Made by a program: the position numbers and the translations under genes. A DNA stretch of 9,230 nucleotides from Fimenecus sp045613585 (GTDB lineage Bacteria > Bacillota > Clostridia > Oscillospirales > Acutalibacteraceae). This document shows positions 1 to 6,924 of this stretch, piece by piece. Each line of letters starts with the position of its first letter. Position 1 is the first letter of the stretch. The DNA lies in NCBI GenBank assembly GCA_045613585.1, contig JAZLBG010000081.1, positions 1-9,230 on the forward strand, given 5' to 3'. The notes beneath the pieces were generated by a model. That model was not told the DNA's origin. It searched no databases and worked only from the letters and a program-made list of their open reading frames with translations.

Positions 1-92
1 CTGTATCCTAAATGGTGTCCTCGCATATCTATTATAACACCTATTTTGAATTCTGCACTATACTTTTGTTGTTTTGTTCCTTTTTTTGACAT
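1..92 (-). CDS. IS3-family transposase OrfA, N-terminal fragment (cut by window edge)
   Basis: Thirty codons are visible from an ATG at 92. The peptide starts MSKKGTKQQKYSAEFKIGVI and continues IDMRGHHLGY before the window ends. The 'KYS.EFK...V' pattern close to the N terminus is characteristic of the helix-turn-helix OrfA protein of IS3/IS150-type elements, which binds the terminal repeats and is normally joined to the DDE catalytic OrfB by a -1 frameshift. OrfB and the frameshift site are not in the window. A GGAGG lies at 108-104 on the minus strand, 11 bases before the ATG, which supports this start. It could belong to another family with a similar HTH. Whether the gene is intact cannot be judged. 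Confidence 0.72.
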   Translation of the reverse strand, partial: MSKKGTKQQKYSAEFKIGVIIDMRGHHLGY

Positions 93-97
93 GAAAA

Positions 98-135
98 TAT
101 GCACCTCCAAAAGTGTCTAACTTTTGGGGTGCATA
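98..135 (-). promoter_or_regulatory. Hairpin at the IS end that encloses the transposase ribosome binding site
   Basis: Positions 98-114 and 120-135 are inverted repeats that pair along 16 base pairs with one bulged base (106) around a five-base loop (115-119). On the transposase strand the 3' arm contains the GGAGG (108-104) that serves the start codon at 92. A transcript entering from outside the element would therefore fold the ribosome binding site into a stem. A transcript starting inside the element would lack the 5' arm. This arrangement is known to limit transposase made from read-through RNA in IS10, IS50 and IS200. That it works this way here is inference. Confidence 0.6.
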
Positions 136-137
136 TC

Positions 138-157
138 AAAAGGGGACTGTCCCTTTT
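138..157. repeat. Short palindrome abutting the IS end
   Basis: The 20 bases AAAAGGGGACTGTCCCTTTT form an inverted repeat. GGGAC and GTCCC pair perfectly around one central T, and flanking A and T runs extend the symmetry with one extra G. It directly touches the presumed outer end of the IS. It may be part of the element, the target it chose, or a dispersed repeat. A T run (154-159) follows on the plus strand, so weak terminator activity for plus-strand transcription is possible, but no gene in the window would use it. Confidence 0.5.
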
Positions 158-173
158 TTACCGAAACTGCAAC

Positions 174-203
174 AAAAAAGGAACTCCCGATAGGAAGTTC
201 CTT
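174..203 (-). terminator. Intrinsic terminator downstream of the alcohol dehydrogenase gene
   Basis: On the minus strand an 11-base-pair stem (203-193 with 188-178), including one U-G wobble, closes a four-base loop and is followed by six T residues (179-174). It starts about 20 bases after the stop codon at 223, the normal place for the end of this transcription unit. The plus strand also has a T run after the stem (205-212), so it may act in both directions, although the wobble becomes a C-A mismatch on that strand. Confidence 0.88.
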
Positions 204-222
204 ATTTTTTTTGTAATATCAA

Positions 223-1431
223 TTATTCCGCAATCATAAGTGACTTAACGATAGCTGTCATTTCTTCTTCACCGTAGATTACTGGTACTGGGTAAAGTGG
301 GTTACCTTCTTTAAGTGCTCTTTCTACGATAATTGGAATATCTTTTTCCTGAATCTGTGCAAAGCCCTTAGGAATACCCATTCTTTCATTCATAGCATAG
401 ATTTCTGCGATGAATGCCTTTGCTTTTTCTTCTTCGTTTGCACCCTTGATACCAACAATGTCAGCAAGACGAGCAAGTGAAGAGTAAACTGCACTGCCGT
501 AAGATTCAAGCATTACAGGAAGAATAACTGCATTTGCAAGACCGTGAGGAATACCATACTGACCGCCAAGGTTGTGTGCAACAGCGTGAACATAACCAAC
601 ATAAGCACGTGTAAATGCCATACCTGCATAGTAAGAAGCGAGAAGCATATTGTTTCTTGCTTCAATATTTTTACCATCTGTATATGCTGTTTCAAGATTT
701 TCGAAAATCATCTTTGTTGCCTTTTCAGCATACTGAGTTGTTGACTTAACGTTTGATTTGCCTATGTAAGCTTCAACAGCGTGTGTAAGAGCATCCATAC
801 CTGTTGTTGATGTGATGTGTGGTGGAAGACCAACTGTAAGTTCAGGGTCAAAAACTGCAAATCTTGGACGAAGGAATGGGTCGTTACAAGCATTCTTTTC
901 GTGTGTTTTTGAGTTAGAAACAACCGCTGCAAGAGTACATTCTGAACCTGTACCTGCTGTTGTTGGAACTGCAAAGAATGGTGGAAGTGGACGAAGAATT
1001 TTCATAAGTCCGCGCATTTTTTCAACTGGCTGATTTGGTTTAACAACTCTTGCTGCTGCAATTTTTGCACAGTCCATTGGTGAGCCACCGCCAAATGCGA
1101 TAATACCCTGACAACCATTAGCGTTGTACATATCTTTTGCTTCTTCAATGTTTTCAATTGTTGGGTTTGGTTGAGTGCCGTCATAAACAACATACTCAAC
1201 GCCAGCGTTGTCCATTTCTTCATAAAGACCATTGAGAAGACCAAGTGAAGTAAGACCCTTATCAGTTACGATAAGTACTTTCTTAAGTCCCTTTTCTTTA
1301 ATAAGGTTTGGAAGCTGACGAATGCTACCAGGGCCTGTAAGCATAAATGGCTCACCCCATGGCATAAAACATTCAGCTACAAACATAACTTTCTGGAAAA
1401 CTCTGCAAAATGCCTTGTAAAATTGTGTCAT
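223..1431 (-). CDS. Iron-containing (group III) alcohol dehydrogenase
   Basis: This 402-residue protein belongs to the Fe-ADH family (relatives FucO, butanol and 1,3-propanediol dehydrogenases), cytosolic NAD(P)-dependent enzymes that interconvert aldehydes and alcohols. The dinucleotide-binding half carries GGGSPMDCAK (114-123) and 'PTTAGTGSE' (156-164). The metal ligands of the family line up as D213, H217, H282 and H296 within 'GMDALTHAVEAY' and 'HAVAHNLGGQYGIPHG', so the active site looks intact. Length is usual. The ATG at 1431 has only a modest GAAAGGG-type site in front (near 1443-1449). It follows ribF by 36 bases with no terminator between. Early leucine codons are almost all CTT (nine CTT, one CTC in residues 31-69), unlike ribF, which suggests high expression. 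Substrate and NADH/NADPH preference cannot be read from the sequence. Confidence 0.93.
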   Translation of the reverse strand: MTQFYKAFCRVFQKVMFVAECFMPWGEPFMLTGPGSIRQLPNLIKEKGLKKVLIVTDKGLTSLGLLNGLYEEMDNAGVEYVVYDGTQPNPTIENIEEAKDMYNANGCQGIIAFGGGSPMDCAKIAAARVVKPNQPVEKMRGLMKILRPLPPFFAVPTTAGTGSECTLAAVVSNSKTHEKNACNDPFLRPRFAVFDPELTVGLPPHITSTTGMDALTHAVEAYIGKSNVKSTTQYAEKATKMIFENLETAYTDGKNIEARNNMLLASYYAGMAFTRAYVGYVHAVAHNLGGQYGIPHGLANAVILPVMLESYGSAVYSSLARLADIVGIKGANEEEKAKAFIAEIYAMNERMGIPKGFAQIQEKDIPIIVERALKEGNPLYPVPVIYGEEEMTAIVKSLMIAE

Positions 1432-1464
1432 AATAAAACAACCCTTTCATTAGTGATTTATTAG

Positions 1465-1493
1465 TTTTTATTTTTTACTATTGAAAATCTCAA
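1465..1493 (-). promoter_or_regulatory. Possible weak promoter for the alcohol dehydrogenase gene
   Basis: On the minus strand TTGAGA (1493-1488) is followed after 17 bases by TAAAAA (1470-1465), at the 3' end of ribF and about 35-60 bases before the ADH start. The -35 match is fair and the -10 match is poor. AT-rich sequence gives such matches by chance, so this is only a candidate for separate expression of the ADH gene. Confidence 0.2.
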
Positions 1494-2352
1494 TAGCTGA
1501 TTTACTATCGTAATCGATTTGTGCTTTTAGCTCGTCTTTAGAATTGAATTTCTTTTCGGCTCTTAAAAAGTCGAGAAGTTCAACTTTTATTTTCTGGTAA
1601 TATAAATCACCATCAAATCCTAAAATACAAGTTTCTGAAAGCACTTGGTCACCACCAATTGTTGGGTGACAACCAAAATTTGTAACAGATGGGTAAATAA
1701 CACCGTCAACAGTTGACTGTGAAGCATAAACGCCATGCTTTAAGTTTATAAAGCCTGTGGGGAAATGCTGATTAATTGTAGGAAACCCTAAAATCTTTTT
1801 GCCGATTTTATTGCCTTCAACTACAAGAAAGTCATAAGAAAAATTTCGCCCTAGCATATCGTTAGCGGTTTTAATATCACCATTTGCCAAGGCTTCACGA
1901 ATTCTTGTAGCACTAATCATTTCGCCTTTATAGTCAATGCTTTGCGCCATCTTGTAAATTATACCATACTTTTCGCATAATTCACAGAGAATTTTACTGT
2001 TTCCGCCACCATCTTTACCAAAAAGAAAGTTTTCACCGCAGATTACTGCGCCAACATTGTGCTTTTGTATGAGAATATCCCGTAAAAATTCTTCAGGTGA
2101 AAGATTTCTGATTTCTTCAAAGCTTATATGCACAGGCAAAACTCCAAGTGCCTTTGCTTTTTCCTCTTTTTCTTCACTTGTGATAAGTAGTGGTGGTGCA
2201 TTACCCTTAAGTACTGCTTGTGGGTGAGTGTCAAACATAAGCATAGCAGGTGTAAACCCGATTTCTGTGAATGCTTTTGCTTCACCCAATACATTTAAGT
2301 GACCCCTGTGCAATCCGTCAAAGGTGCCAAGCGCCAATGCAAGTTTTTTCAT
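1468..2352 (-). CDS. ribF: Bifunctional riboflavin kinase / FAD synthetase
   Basis: RibF phosphorylates riboflavin to FMN and adenylylates FMN to FAD in the cytosol. The 294-residue product has both modules. The N-terminal nucleotidyltransferase carries GTFDGLHRGH (9-18, HxGH at 15-18), 'GENFLFGKDGGGN' (106-118) and 'ISATRIREAL' (146-155). The C-terminal kinase carries GFPTIN (189-194, usually G-x-PTAN), 'NFGCHPT' (225-231), a glutamate at 240 and the closing 'LRAEKKFNSKDELKAQIDYD'. It starts only eight residues before the GTFDG motif, shorter than E. coli or B. subtilis RibF. The ATG overlaps the truB stop codon in an ATGA, and an AGGAGG lies about 13-14 bases upstream, so the start is well supported and coupling to truB is likely. 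The I in PTIN and C in 'SETC' are mild departures from the usual kinase signature; the threonine, asparagine and glutamate are kept. Confidence 0.95.
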   Translation of the reverse strand: MKKLALALGTFDGLHRGHLNVLGEAKAFTEIGFTPAMLMFDTHPQAVLKGNAPPLLITSEEKEEKAKALGVLPVHISFEEIRNLSPEEFLRDILIQKHNVGAVICGENFLFGKDGGGNSKILCELCEKYGIIYKMAQSIDYKGEMISATRIREALANGDIKTANDMLGRNFSYDFLVVEGNKIGKKILGFPTINQHFPTGFINLKHGVYASQSTVDGVIYPSVTNFGCHPTIGGDQVLSETCILGFDGDLYYQKIKVELLDFLRAEKKFNSKDELKAQIDYDSKSAIEIFNSKK

Positions 2353-3239
2353 TCGTCTATCAGCACCCTCCTGACTGTAAGGTCTGTTTTGTATTCTTTG
2401 ATTTCTCCAAGTCCTAAAAGTTTTCTCTCAGGGGAGTAAACACGATAAATACCAGCAGGGTAGTCACCGTGAAGTCGTGCATAATCTAGCGCACCGCCAT
2501 TGTGAAAACGATTAGCTTGTGGAGCAGTAACTTTGATTTCAGGATAGCTTAAAAGTGCAGTTTCAACTGATGTAATAACACTTTGGGCGTTATTTTCACT
2601 TACCAGCTTTTCTAACTCTGTGAGTGTTACAGATTTTTCAATAGAAAATCCGTTAGCACTTGTTCTGCGAAGGTCTGTCATAACCGCACCGCAACCCAGA
2701 ATTCTTCCAATATCGTCACAAAGTGAACGGATATATGTACCTGCCGAGCAAGTAACATCCATTGAAAACTCTGTGCCATCAAAGTCATAAATTTCTAATT
2801 TTTCGATTGTGATTTGTCTTTGCTCACGCTCTATTTCAATACCTTTACGAGCAAGGTCATAAAGACGTTCACCATCTTTTTTTAATGCGGAATACATTGG
2901 TGGAGTTTGTAAAATCTCACCTTTGAAATTCTCTGCAACACTTAACAACTGCGAAAGTTCCACATTAACGGGATTTTCAGATAAAACTTCACCCGTAATA
3001 TCAAGAGTGTCAGTTGTAATACCAAGTTTTACCCTTGCAGTATAACTTTTTTTATGTTCAGGCAACAACTCAATAAAGCGTGTAGAGTGACCAAGCATAA
3101 CAACAAGTACACCGGTAGCCATAGGGTCCAGTGTGCCAGTATGTCCCGCTTTTTTAACACCTAAAAGACGAGAAGCACGCTTCACCGCCATAAAAGATGT
3201 CATATCACGGGGTTTGTCAAGACAAATTATGCCTGTCAT
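2349..3239 (-). CDS. truB: tRNA pseudouridine(55) synthase TruB
   Basis: TruB isomerises U55 to pseudouridine in the T-loop of tRNAs. The 296-residue protein begins with 'GIICLDKPRDMTSF', and the catalytic aspartate is D38 in GHTGTLDPMATGVL. Other family blocks are 'KSYTARVKLGITTDTLD' (64-80, Y66), 'TPPMYSALKKDGERLYDLAR' (112-131) and 'SAGTYIRSLCDDIG' (165-178, R171). The end (about 233-289) is the C-terminal RNA-binding region, with 'GIYRVYSPERKLLGLGEI'. The ATG shares one base with the nrnA stop codon (TAATG) and is preceded by an AAGGCGG-like site, so translation is probably coupled to nrnA. Its place beside rbfA and before ribF is the standard bacterial order. Confidence 0.97.
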   Translation of the reverse strand: MTGIICLDKPRDMTSFMAVKRASRLLGVKKAGHTGTLDPMATGVLVVMLGHSTRFIELLPEHKKSYTARVKLGITTDTLDITGEVLSENPVNVELSQLLSVAENFKGEILQTPPMYSALKKDGERLYDLARKGIEIEREQRQITIEKLEIYDFDGTEFSMDVTCSAGTYIRSLCDDIGRILGCGAVMTDLRRTSANGFSIEKSVTLTELEKLVSENNAQSVITSVETALLSYPEIKVTAPQANRFHNGGALDYARLHGDYPAGIYRVYSPERKLLGLGEIKEYKTDLTVRRVLIDE

Positions 3240-4186
3240 TAAAATTCCGCCTTTATAATATCGAGTAATGTTGCTTTAACTTCGTCTAGTGAGCATTCAA
3301 ATTCGCAACCGGCAGCACGATTATGTCCGCCGCCACCAAGTTTACCACAGATTTTTGCAGCATCATAAGGCTCAACTGTGCGAAGTGATACCTTATAACT
3401 GCCATTGTGACGCTCGCGTATTGTAATGCCGATTTTTACACCCTCAATTTTACGAGGGAGTGCGGCAATACCATCACATTCTGTTGAACTTGAGCCACTT
3501 TCTTCAAACATCTTACGAGTAATTGTCATAATAGCACATTTGCCGTCAAAATGACTTTCAATTGAAGAAACTGCCATTTGCTCAAGACGTAAATATGACA
3601 TAGATTTTGTTTCAAACATAAGGCGGTTAATATTAACATAATCAGCGCCTTTTTCCATAACATCTGCTGCAATTCTGTGTACAGTAGGTGTTGTGTTTGA
3701 GAACATAAAACAACCTGTGTCAGTTGCAAGACCTGTGTAAACACAACTTGCAATTTCTGGTGTAATTTCTACACCTAATTCACAAATAACCTCATAAATA
3801 ACAACAGCTGCCGCAGCTCTGTCTTCTAAAAGAAGATTTTCACTGTATTCGCGGTTAGTCATATGGTGGTCAATACATAACCACACATTGTCGCCATACA
3901 ATTCTTCAAAACTTTCACCTAAAAGTTTTTTGTCGGCAATATCAACTGCAATTATTTTGTCAAATGCGAAATTCTCATTGTCAACCCCATCCCACAAATA
4001 AGAATACTTGTGGTGCATAGGGTCAACACATTTTACAAATGATTTTTTACCCATCAGGTCAAGTGTACGCTTTAATGCAAATGCACTGCCAAGAGTATCA
4101 CCATCAGGGTTACGATGTGAGAGAATAAGATAATTATCGTATTCTTTCAAAAGAGCAGAACACTCTTTAACATCTATTCTTTTCAT
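3239..4186 (-). CDS. nrnA: DHH/DHHA1 family oligoribonuclease / pAp phosphatase (NrnA)
   Basis: NrnA degrades nano-RNAs of a few nucleotides, and many members dephosphorylate pAp; related proteins cleave linear cyclic-dinucleotide products. The 315 residues show the full manganese-binding DHH set: 'HRNPDGDTLGS' (24-34), 'DIAD' (82-85), 'DHH' (106-108) and 'GLATDTGCF' (152-160). The DHHA1 substrate-binding module ends in 'GGGGHNRAAG' (284-293). All expected metal ligands are present. It starts two bases after the rbfA stop codon, with GAGG inside the end of rbfA, and ends in a TAATG overlap with truB. Position between rbfA and truB is common in Clostridia and several other phyla but not in B. 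subtilis. Whether this enzyme favours short RNA, pAp or pGpG cannot be told from sequence. Confidence 0.93.
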   Translation of the reverse strand: MKRIDVKECSALLKEYDNYLILSHRNPDGDTLGSAFALKRTLDLMGKKSFVKCVDPMHHKYSYLWDGVDNENFAFDKIIAVDIADKKLLGESFEELYGDNVWLCIDHHMTNREYSENLLLEDRAAAAVVIYEVICELGVEITPEIASCVYTGLATDTGCFMFSNTTPTVHRIAADVMEKGADYVNINRLMFETKSMSYLRLEQMAVSSIESHFDGKCAIMTITRKMFEESGSSSTECDGIAALPRKIEGVKIGITIRERHNGSYKVSLRTVEPYDAAKICGKLGGGGHNRAAGCEFECSLDEVKATLLDIIKAEF

Positions 4187-4188
4187 AC

Positions 4189-4554
4189 CTAATCCTCAAT
4201 ATCGTCAGTAGTAATAGTTGTACTTTCGATTTTCTTGAATATTTCCATACCGTGTTCAATTGAATCATCGGCAATAAATTTAAGTTCAGGAGTTTTGCGA
4301 AGGTGAAGTTTACTGCCAACCTCACGACGAATAAGACCTGTTGCAGATGTAAGTCCTTTAACTGCCTCTTTTGCATCTTCAATGCCACTCATTGAGCTTA
4401 CATATACTTTTGCAAAAGAAAGGTCAGAACTTACATCAACGCGAACAACTGTCAAGATTTTATCTTTAACTCTTGGGTCTTTTAACTCGCGGATTACAGC
4501 AACAATTTCACGCTTAATATCTTCTGAAACTCTGCCTACTCTGTAACCTGCCAT
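4189..4554 (-). CDS. rbfA: Ribosome-binding factor A
   Basis: RbfA is a small single-KH-fold protein that binds the immature 30S subunit near the 5' end of 16S rRNA and supports late maturation and cold growth. The 121-residue product has the family's opening 'RVSEDIKREIVAVIRELKDPRV', the 'VSSDLSFAKVYVS' strand region and 'LHLRKTPELKFIADDSIEHG' near the C terminus. Length is usual. The ATG at 4554 lies nine bases after the infB stop codon, and its AAGGTG ribosome binding site overlaps that stop. No ylxP (DUF503) gene lies between infB and rbfA, unlike B. subtilis. Confidence 0.96.
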   Translation of the reverse strand: MAGYRVGRVSEDIKREIVAVIRELKDPRVKDKILTVVRVDVSSDLSFAKVYVSSMSGIEDAKEAVKGLTSATGLIRREVGSKLHLRKTPELKFIADDSIEHGMEIFKKIESTTITTDDIED

Positions 4555-4563
4555 AAATTCACC

Positions 4564-6924
4564 TTAATCTCTGTATTCTTCCATAATGAAGGCTTCAAAA
4601 ATGTCGCCTTCCTTAACGTCGTTAAACTTGTTAAGACCAATACCGCATTCGTAACCTGATGCCACTTCCTTAACGTCATCCTTAAATCTCTTAAGTGATG
4701 AAATTGAGTCTTCAGCAATAACAATACCGTCACGAACAACGCGGATTTGAGCGTTTCTTGTAACTTTACCATTCTGTACATAAGAACCAGCAATAGTACC
4801 AGCAGAAGAAAGTTTGAATACATTACGAACTTCAATACGACCAAGAAGAACTTCACGGAATTTAGGAGCAAGCATACCCTTCATAGCGTCTTCGATTTCT
4901 TCAATACAGTCATAAATGATACGGTACATTCTCATATCAACACCGTCACGCTCTGCAATTTCAGTAGCAACAGGGTCAGGACGAACGTTGAAACCAACGA
5001 TAATAGCGTTAGAAGCACTTGCAAGCATAATATCTGATTCGCTTACTGCACCAACACCGCCGTGGATAACCTTAACTGCAACTTCTTCGTTAGAGAGTTT
5101 TTCAAGATTCTGCTTAACTGCTTCAACTGAACCCTGAACGTCTGCCTTAACGATAATGTTGAGAGTCTTGATTTTACCTGCATTAATTGATGAGAACAAG
5201 TTATCAAGAGTAACTTTCTGATACTGATTGAACTGTTCTTCTTTCTTTTCTTGCTTTCTCTTTTCAACAAGTTCACGAGCAAGTCTTTCGTCAGAAACTG
5301 CATTGAATACATCACCTGACTGTGGAACTTCGTCAAGACCCATAATTTCAACAGGAACTGATGGACCAGCTTCCTTGATTGAACGGTGTTTATCGTCAAC
5401 CATAACACGAACTCTACCAACTGCAGTACCTGCAACAACAATGTCACCTGAATGAAGTGTACCATTCTGAACAAGAAGTGTTGCAACCGGGCCCTTACCT
5501 TTATCAAGACGAGCTTCAATAACAATACCTTTAGCTGCTCTGTTAGGGTTAGCCTTAAGTTCTCTCATTTCAGCTGTAAGAAGAACATTTTCAAGGAGTG
5601 TGTCAATGTTCATATGTGTCTTTGCAGAAACAGGAACACAGATAACGTCACCGCCCCATTCTTCAGGAACAAGACCATGCTCTGTAAGCTGTTGCATAAT
5701 CTTATCAACTGTTGTGCCTGGTTTATCCATTTTGTTAATAGCAACGATAATGTCAACTTCAGCAGCTTTAGCGTGGTTAATAGCCTCAATAGTCTGTGGC
5801 ATAATACCGTCGTCAGCAGCAACAACAAGAATTGCAACGTCAGTAGCCTTAGCACCACGAGCACGCATTGATGTGAACGCAGCGTGACCAGGTGTGTCAA
5901 GGAATGTAATGTACTGACCATTAAGGTTTACTCTGTAAGCACCAATGTGCTGTGTAATACCACCTGCTTCAGTAGCAGTAACGTTTGTATTCTTGATAGC
6001 GTCAAGAAGTGATGTTTTACCATGGTCAACGTGTCCCATAACAACTACAACAGGGTCACGAGTTACAAGATTTTCTTCATCGTCTTCTGAGTCGTCAATA
6101 ATTCTTTCTTCGATTGTAACAACAACTTCACGATTAACCTTTGCGCCAAGTTCAGTTGCAACAATTTCAGCTGTATCATAGTCGATAACTTCGTTAACAG
6201 TAGCCATCATACCAAGTGCGAAAAGCTTTTTGATAACTTCAGCAGCAGTCATCTTAAGACGAGAAGCAAGTTCACCAACAGTGATTTCGTCACCAACTGT
6301 GATTACAGGTGGTTTCTTTGCTCTTTCTGCTGCAATTCTCTTAAGTCTTTCTGCTTCTGTTTCTTTTTTGCCACTTCTCATACCTTGTTTGCGGTACTGT
6401 TGGCTCTTTTGTTTAAGCTTCTGCTTTTTAACCATATTGTCGCTCTGGTGTGCATTTGCAGGAGCAATATTTTCATATTTTTCGTTGTATTTTTCTGCAT
6501 CAAATGTGTTTGCTCTTGTGTCAATATGACGCATTTCACCCTTTGTACGAGCCTGCATAGGTTTTGAAGGGTCTTTTTCTTTCTTTTTAGGCTGTTCTTG
6601 TTTCTGCTGTGGAGCAGGAGCATTCTGCTTCTTGTTGTCAGCAGGTTTGTTGTCTTTCTTCTCTTTTGCAGGAGCTTTTTCCTTTTTAGGTTCAGCCTTT
6701 GGCTGTGCCTTTTCTTGTGGAACAGCAGCAAAGTATTCGTCAAAACTCTTTACTGAATTTTCTTTTGTAATTAAATCGAAAATAAAATCAAGTTCTTTTT
6801 CTTCAAGAGCAGTCTGAGATTTCTTTTCACCCTCAAAATGCTTTGAAAGATTTTCTATAACAAACTTGCTTGAAATATTAAAATCTTTAGCAAGCTCATG
6901 AATTTTATATTTTTTAATCGCCAT
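4564..6924 (-). CDS. infB: Translation initiation factor IF-2
   Basis: IF2 is the GTPase that brings initiator fMet-tRNA to the 30S subunit and promotes subunit joining. I choose the ATG at 6924 (786 residues, MAIKKYKIHELAKDF) because the GGGAGG at 6938-6933 is eight bases from it but only two bases from an in-frame ATG at 6930. The protein has an N-terminal IF2N-like helical domain (about 1-55), a long K/Q/P/A/E-rich linker (about 60-195), a second IF2N domain (about 205-255) and the G domain, followed by domains II, III and the tRNA-binding C terminus. G motifs are complete: GHVDHGKT (297-304), DTPGH (343-347), NKMD (397-400) and SAK (433-435). It overlaps ylxQ by 11 bases. Confidence 0.98.
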   Translation of the reverse strand: MAIKKYKIHELAKDFNISSKFVIENLSKHFEGEKKSQTALEEKELDFIFDLITKENSVKSFDEYFAAVPQEKAQPKAEPKKEKAPAKEKKDNKPADNKKQNAPAPQQKQEQPKKKEKDPSKPMQARTKGEMRHIDTRANTFDAEKYNEKYENIAPANAHQSDNMVKKQKLKQKSQQYRKQGMRSGKKETEAERLKRIAAERAKKPPVITVGDEITVGELASRLKMTAAEVIKKLFALGMMATVNEVIDYDTAEIVATELGAKVNREVVVTIEERIIDDSEDDEENLVTRDPVVVVMGHVDHGKTSLLDAIKNTNVTATEAGGITQHIGAYRVNLNGQYITFLDTPGHAAFTSMRARGAKATDVAILVVAADDGIMPQTIEAINHAKAAEVDIIVAINKMDKPGTTVDKIMQQLTEHGLVPEEWGGDVICVPVSAKTHMNIDTLLENVLLTAEMRELKANPNRAAKGIVIEARLDKGKGPVATLLVQNGTLHSGDIVVAGTAVGRVRVMVDDKHRSIKEAGPSVPVEIMGLDEVPQSGDVFNAVSDERLARELVEKRKQEKKEEQFNQYQKVTLDNLFSSINAGKIKTLNIIVKADVQGSVEAVKQNLEKLSNEEVAVKVIHGGVGAVSESDIMLASASNAIIVGFNVRPDPVATEIAERDGVDMRMYRIIYDCIEEIEDAMKGMLAPKFREVLLGRIEVRNVFKLSSAGTIAGSYVQNGKVTRNAQIRVVRDGIVIAEDSISSLKRFKDDVKEVASGYECGIGLNKFNDVKEGDIFEAFIMEEYRD

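Larger units (their letters stand above)
1..138 (-). mobile_element. End of an IS3-family-like insertion sequence (partial)
   Basis: The left edge carries the 5' end of an element read leftward. It holds the first codons of an OrfA-like transposase gene (92-1), its ribosome binding site, and a terminal segment whose minus strand reads TGATATGCACCCCAAAAGTT from position 138 inward. A TG start and a 'CACCCCAAAAGTTAGAC'-like end are, from memory, typical of IS3-family (IS150-group) inverted repeats. The other end, the bulk of the transposase and any target duplication lie outside the window, so the outer boundary near 138 is an inference. The element sits about 85 bases past the stop codon of the alcohol dehydrogenase gene and beyond its terminator, so it disrupts no gene visible here. 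Confidence 0.7.

Noticed and set aside
138..157. Palindrome as a LexA-type or other repressor operator
   Set aside because: The sequence does not match the Gram-positive LexA box, and no promoter is seen next to it. Its position at the IS edge is the better explanation.
513..1244. Open frames on both strands within the alcohol dehydrogenase gene
   Set aside because: The Fe-ADH frame is intact with all metal ligands. The others are short and give no recognisable protein.
4536..6743. Several open frames on both strands across infB (for example 5043-5525 minus and 5452-5871 plus)
   Set aside because: They lie entirely within or across the infB frame. Their peptides are low in complexity or rich in L/V/S runs, they match no family I know, and biased infB codons easily leave other frames open.
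6535..6750. Low-complexity K/Q/P/A/E-rich stretch as a separate gene or repeat element
   Set aside because: It is in frame inside infB and corresponds to the variable linker between the N-terminal domains of IF2.
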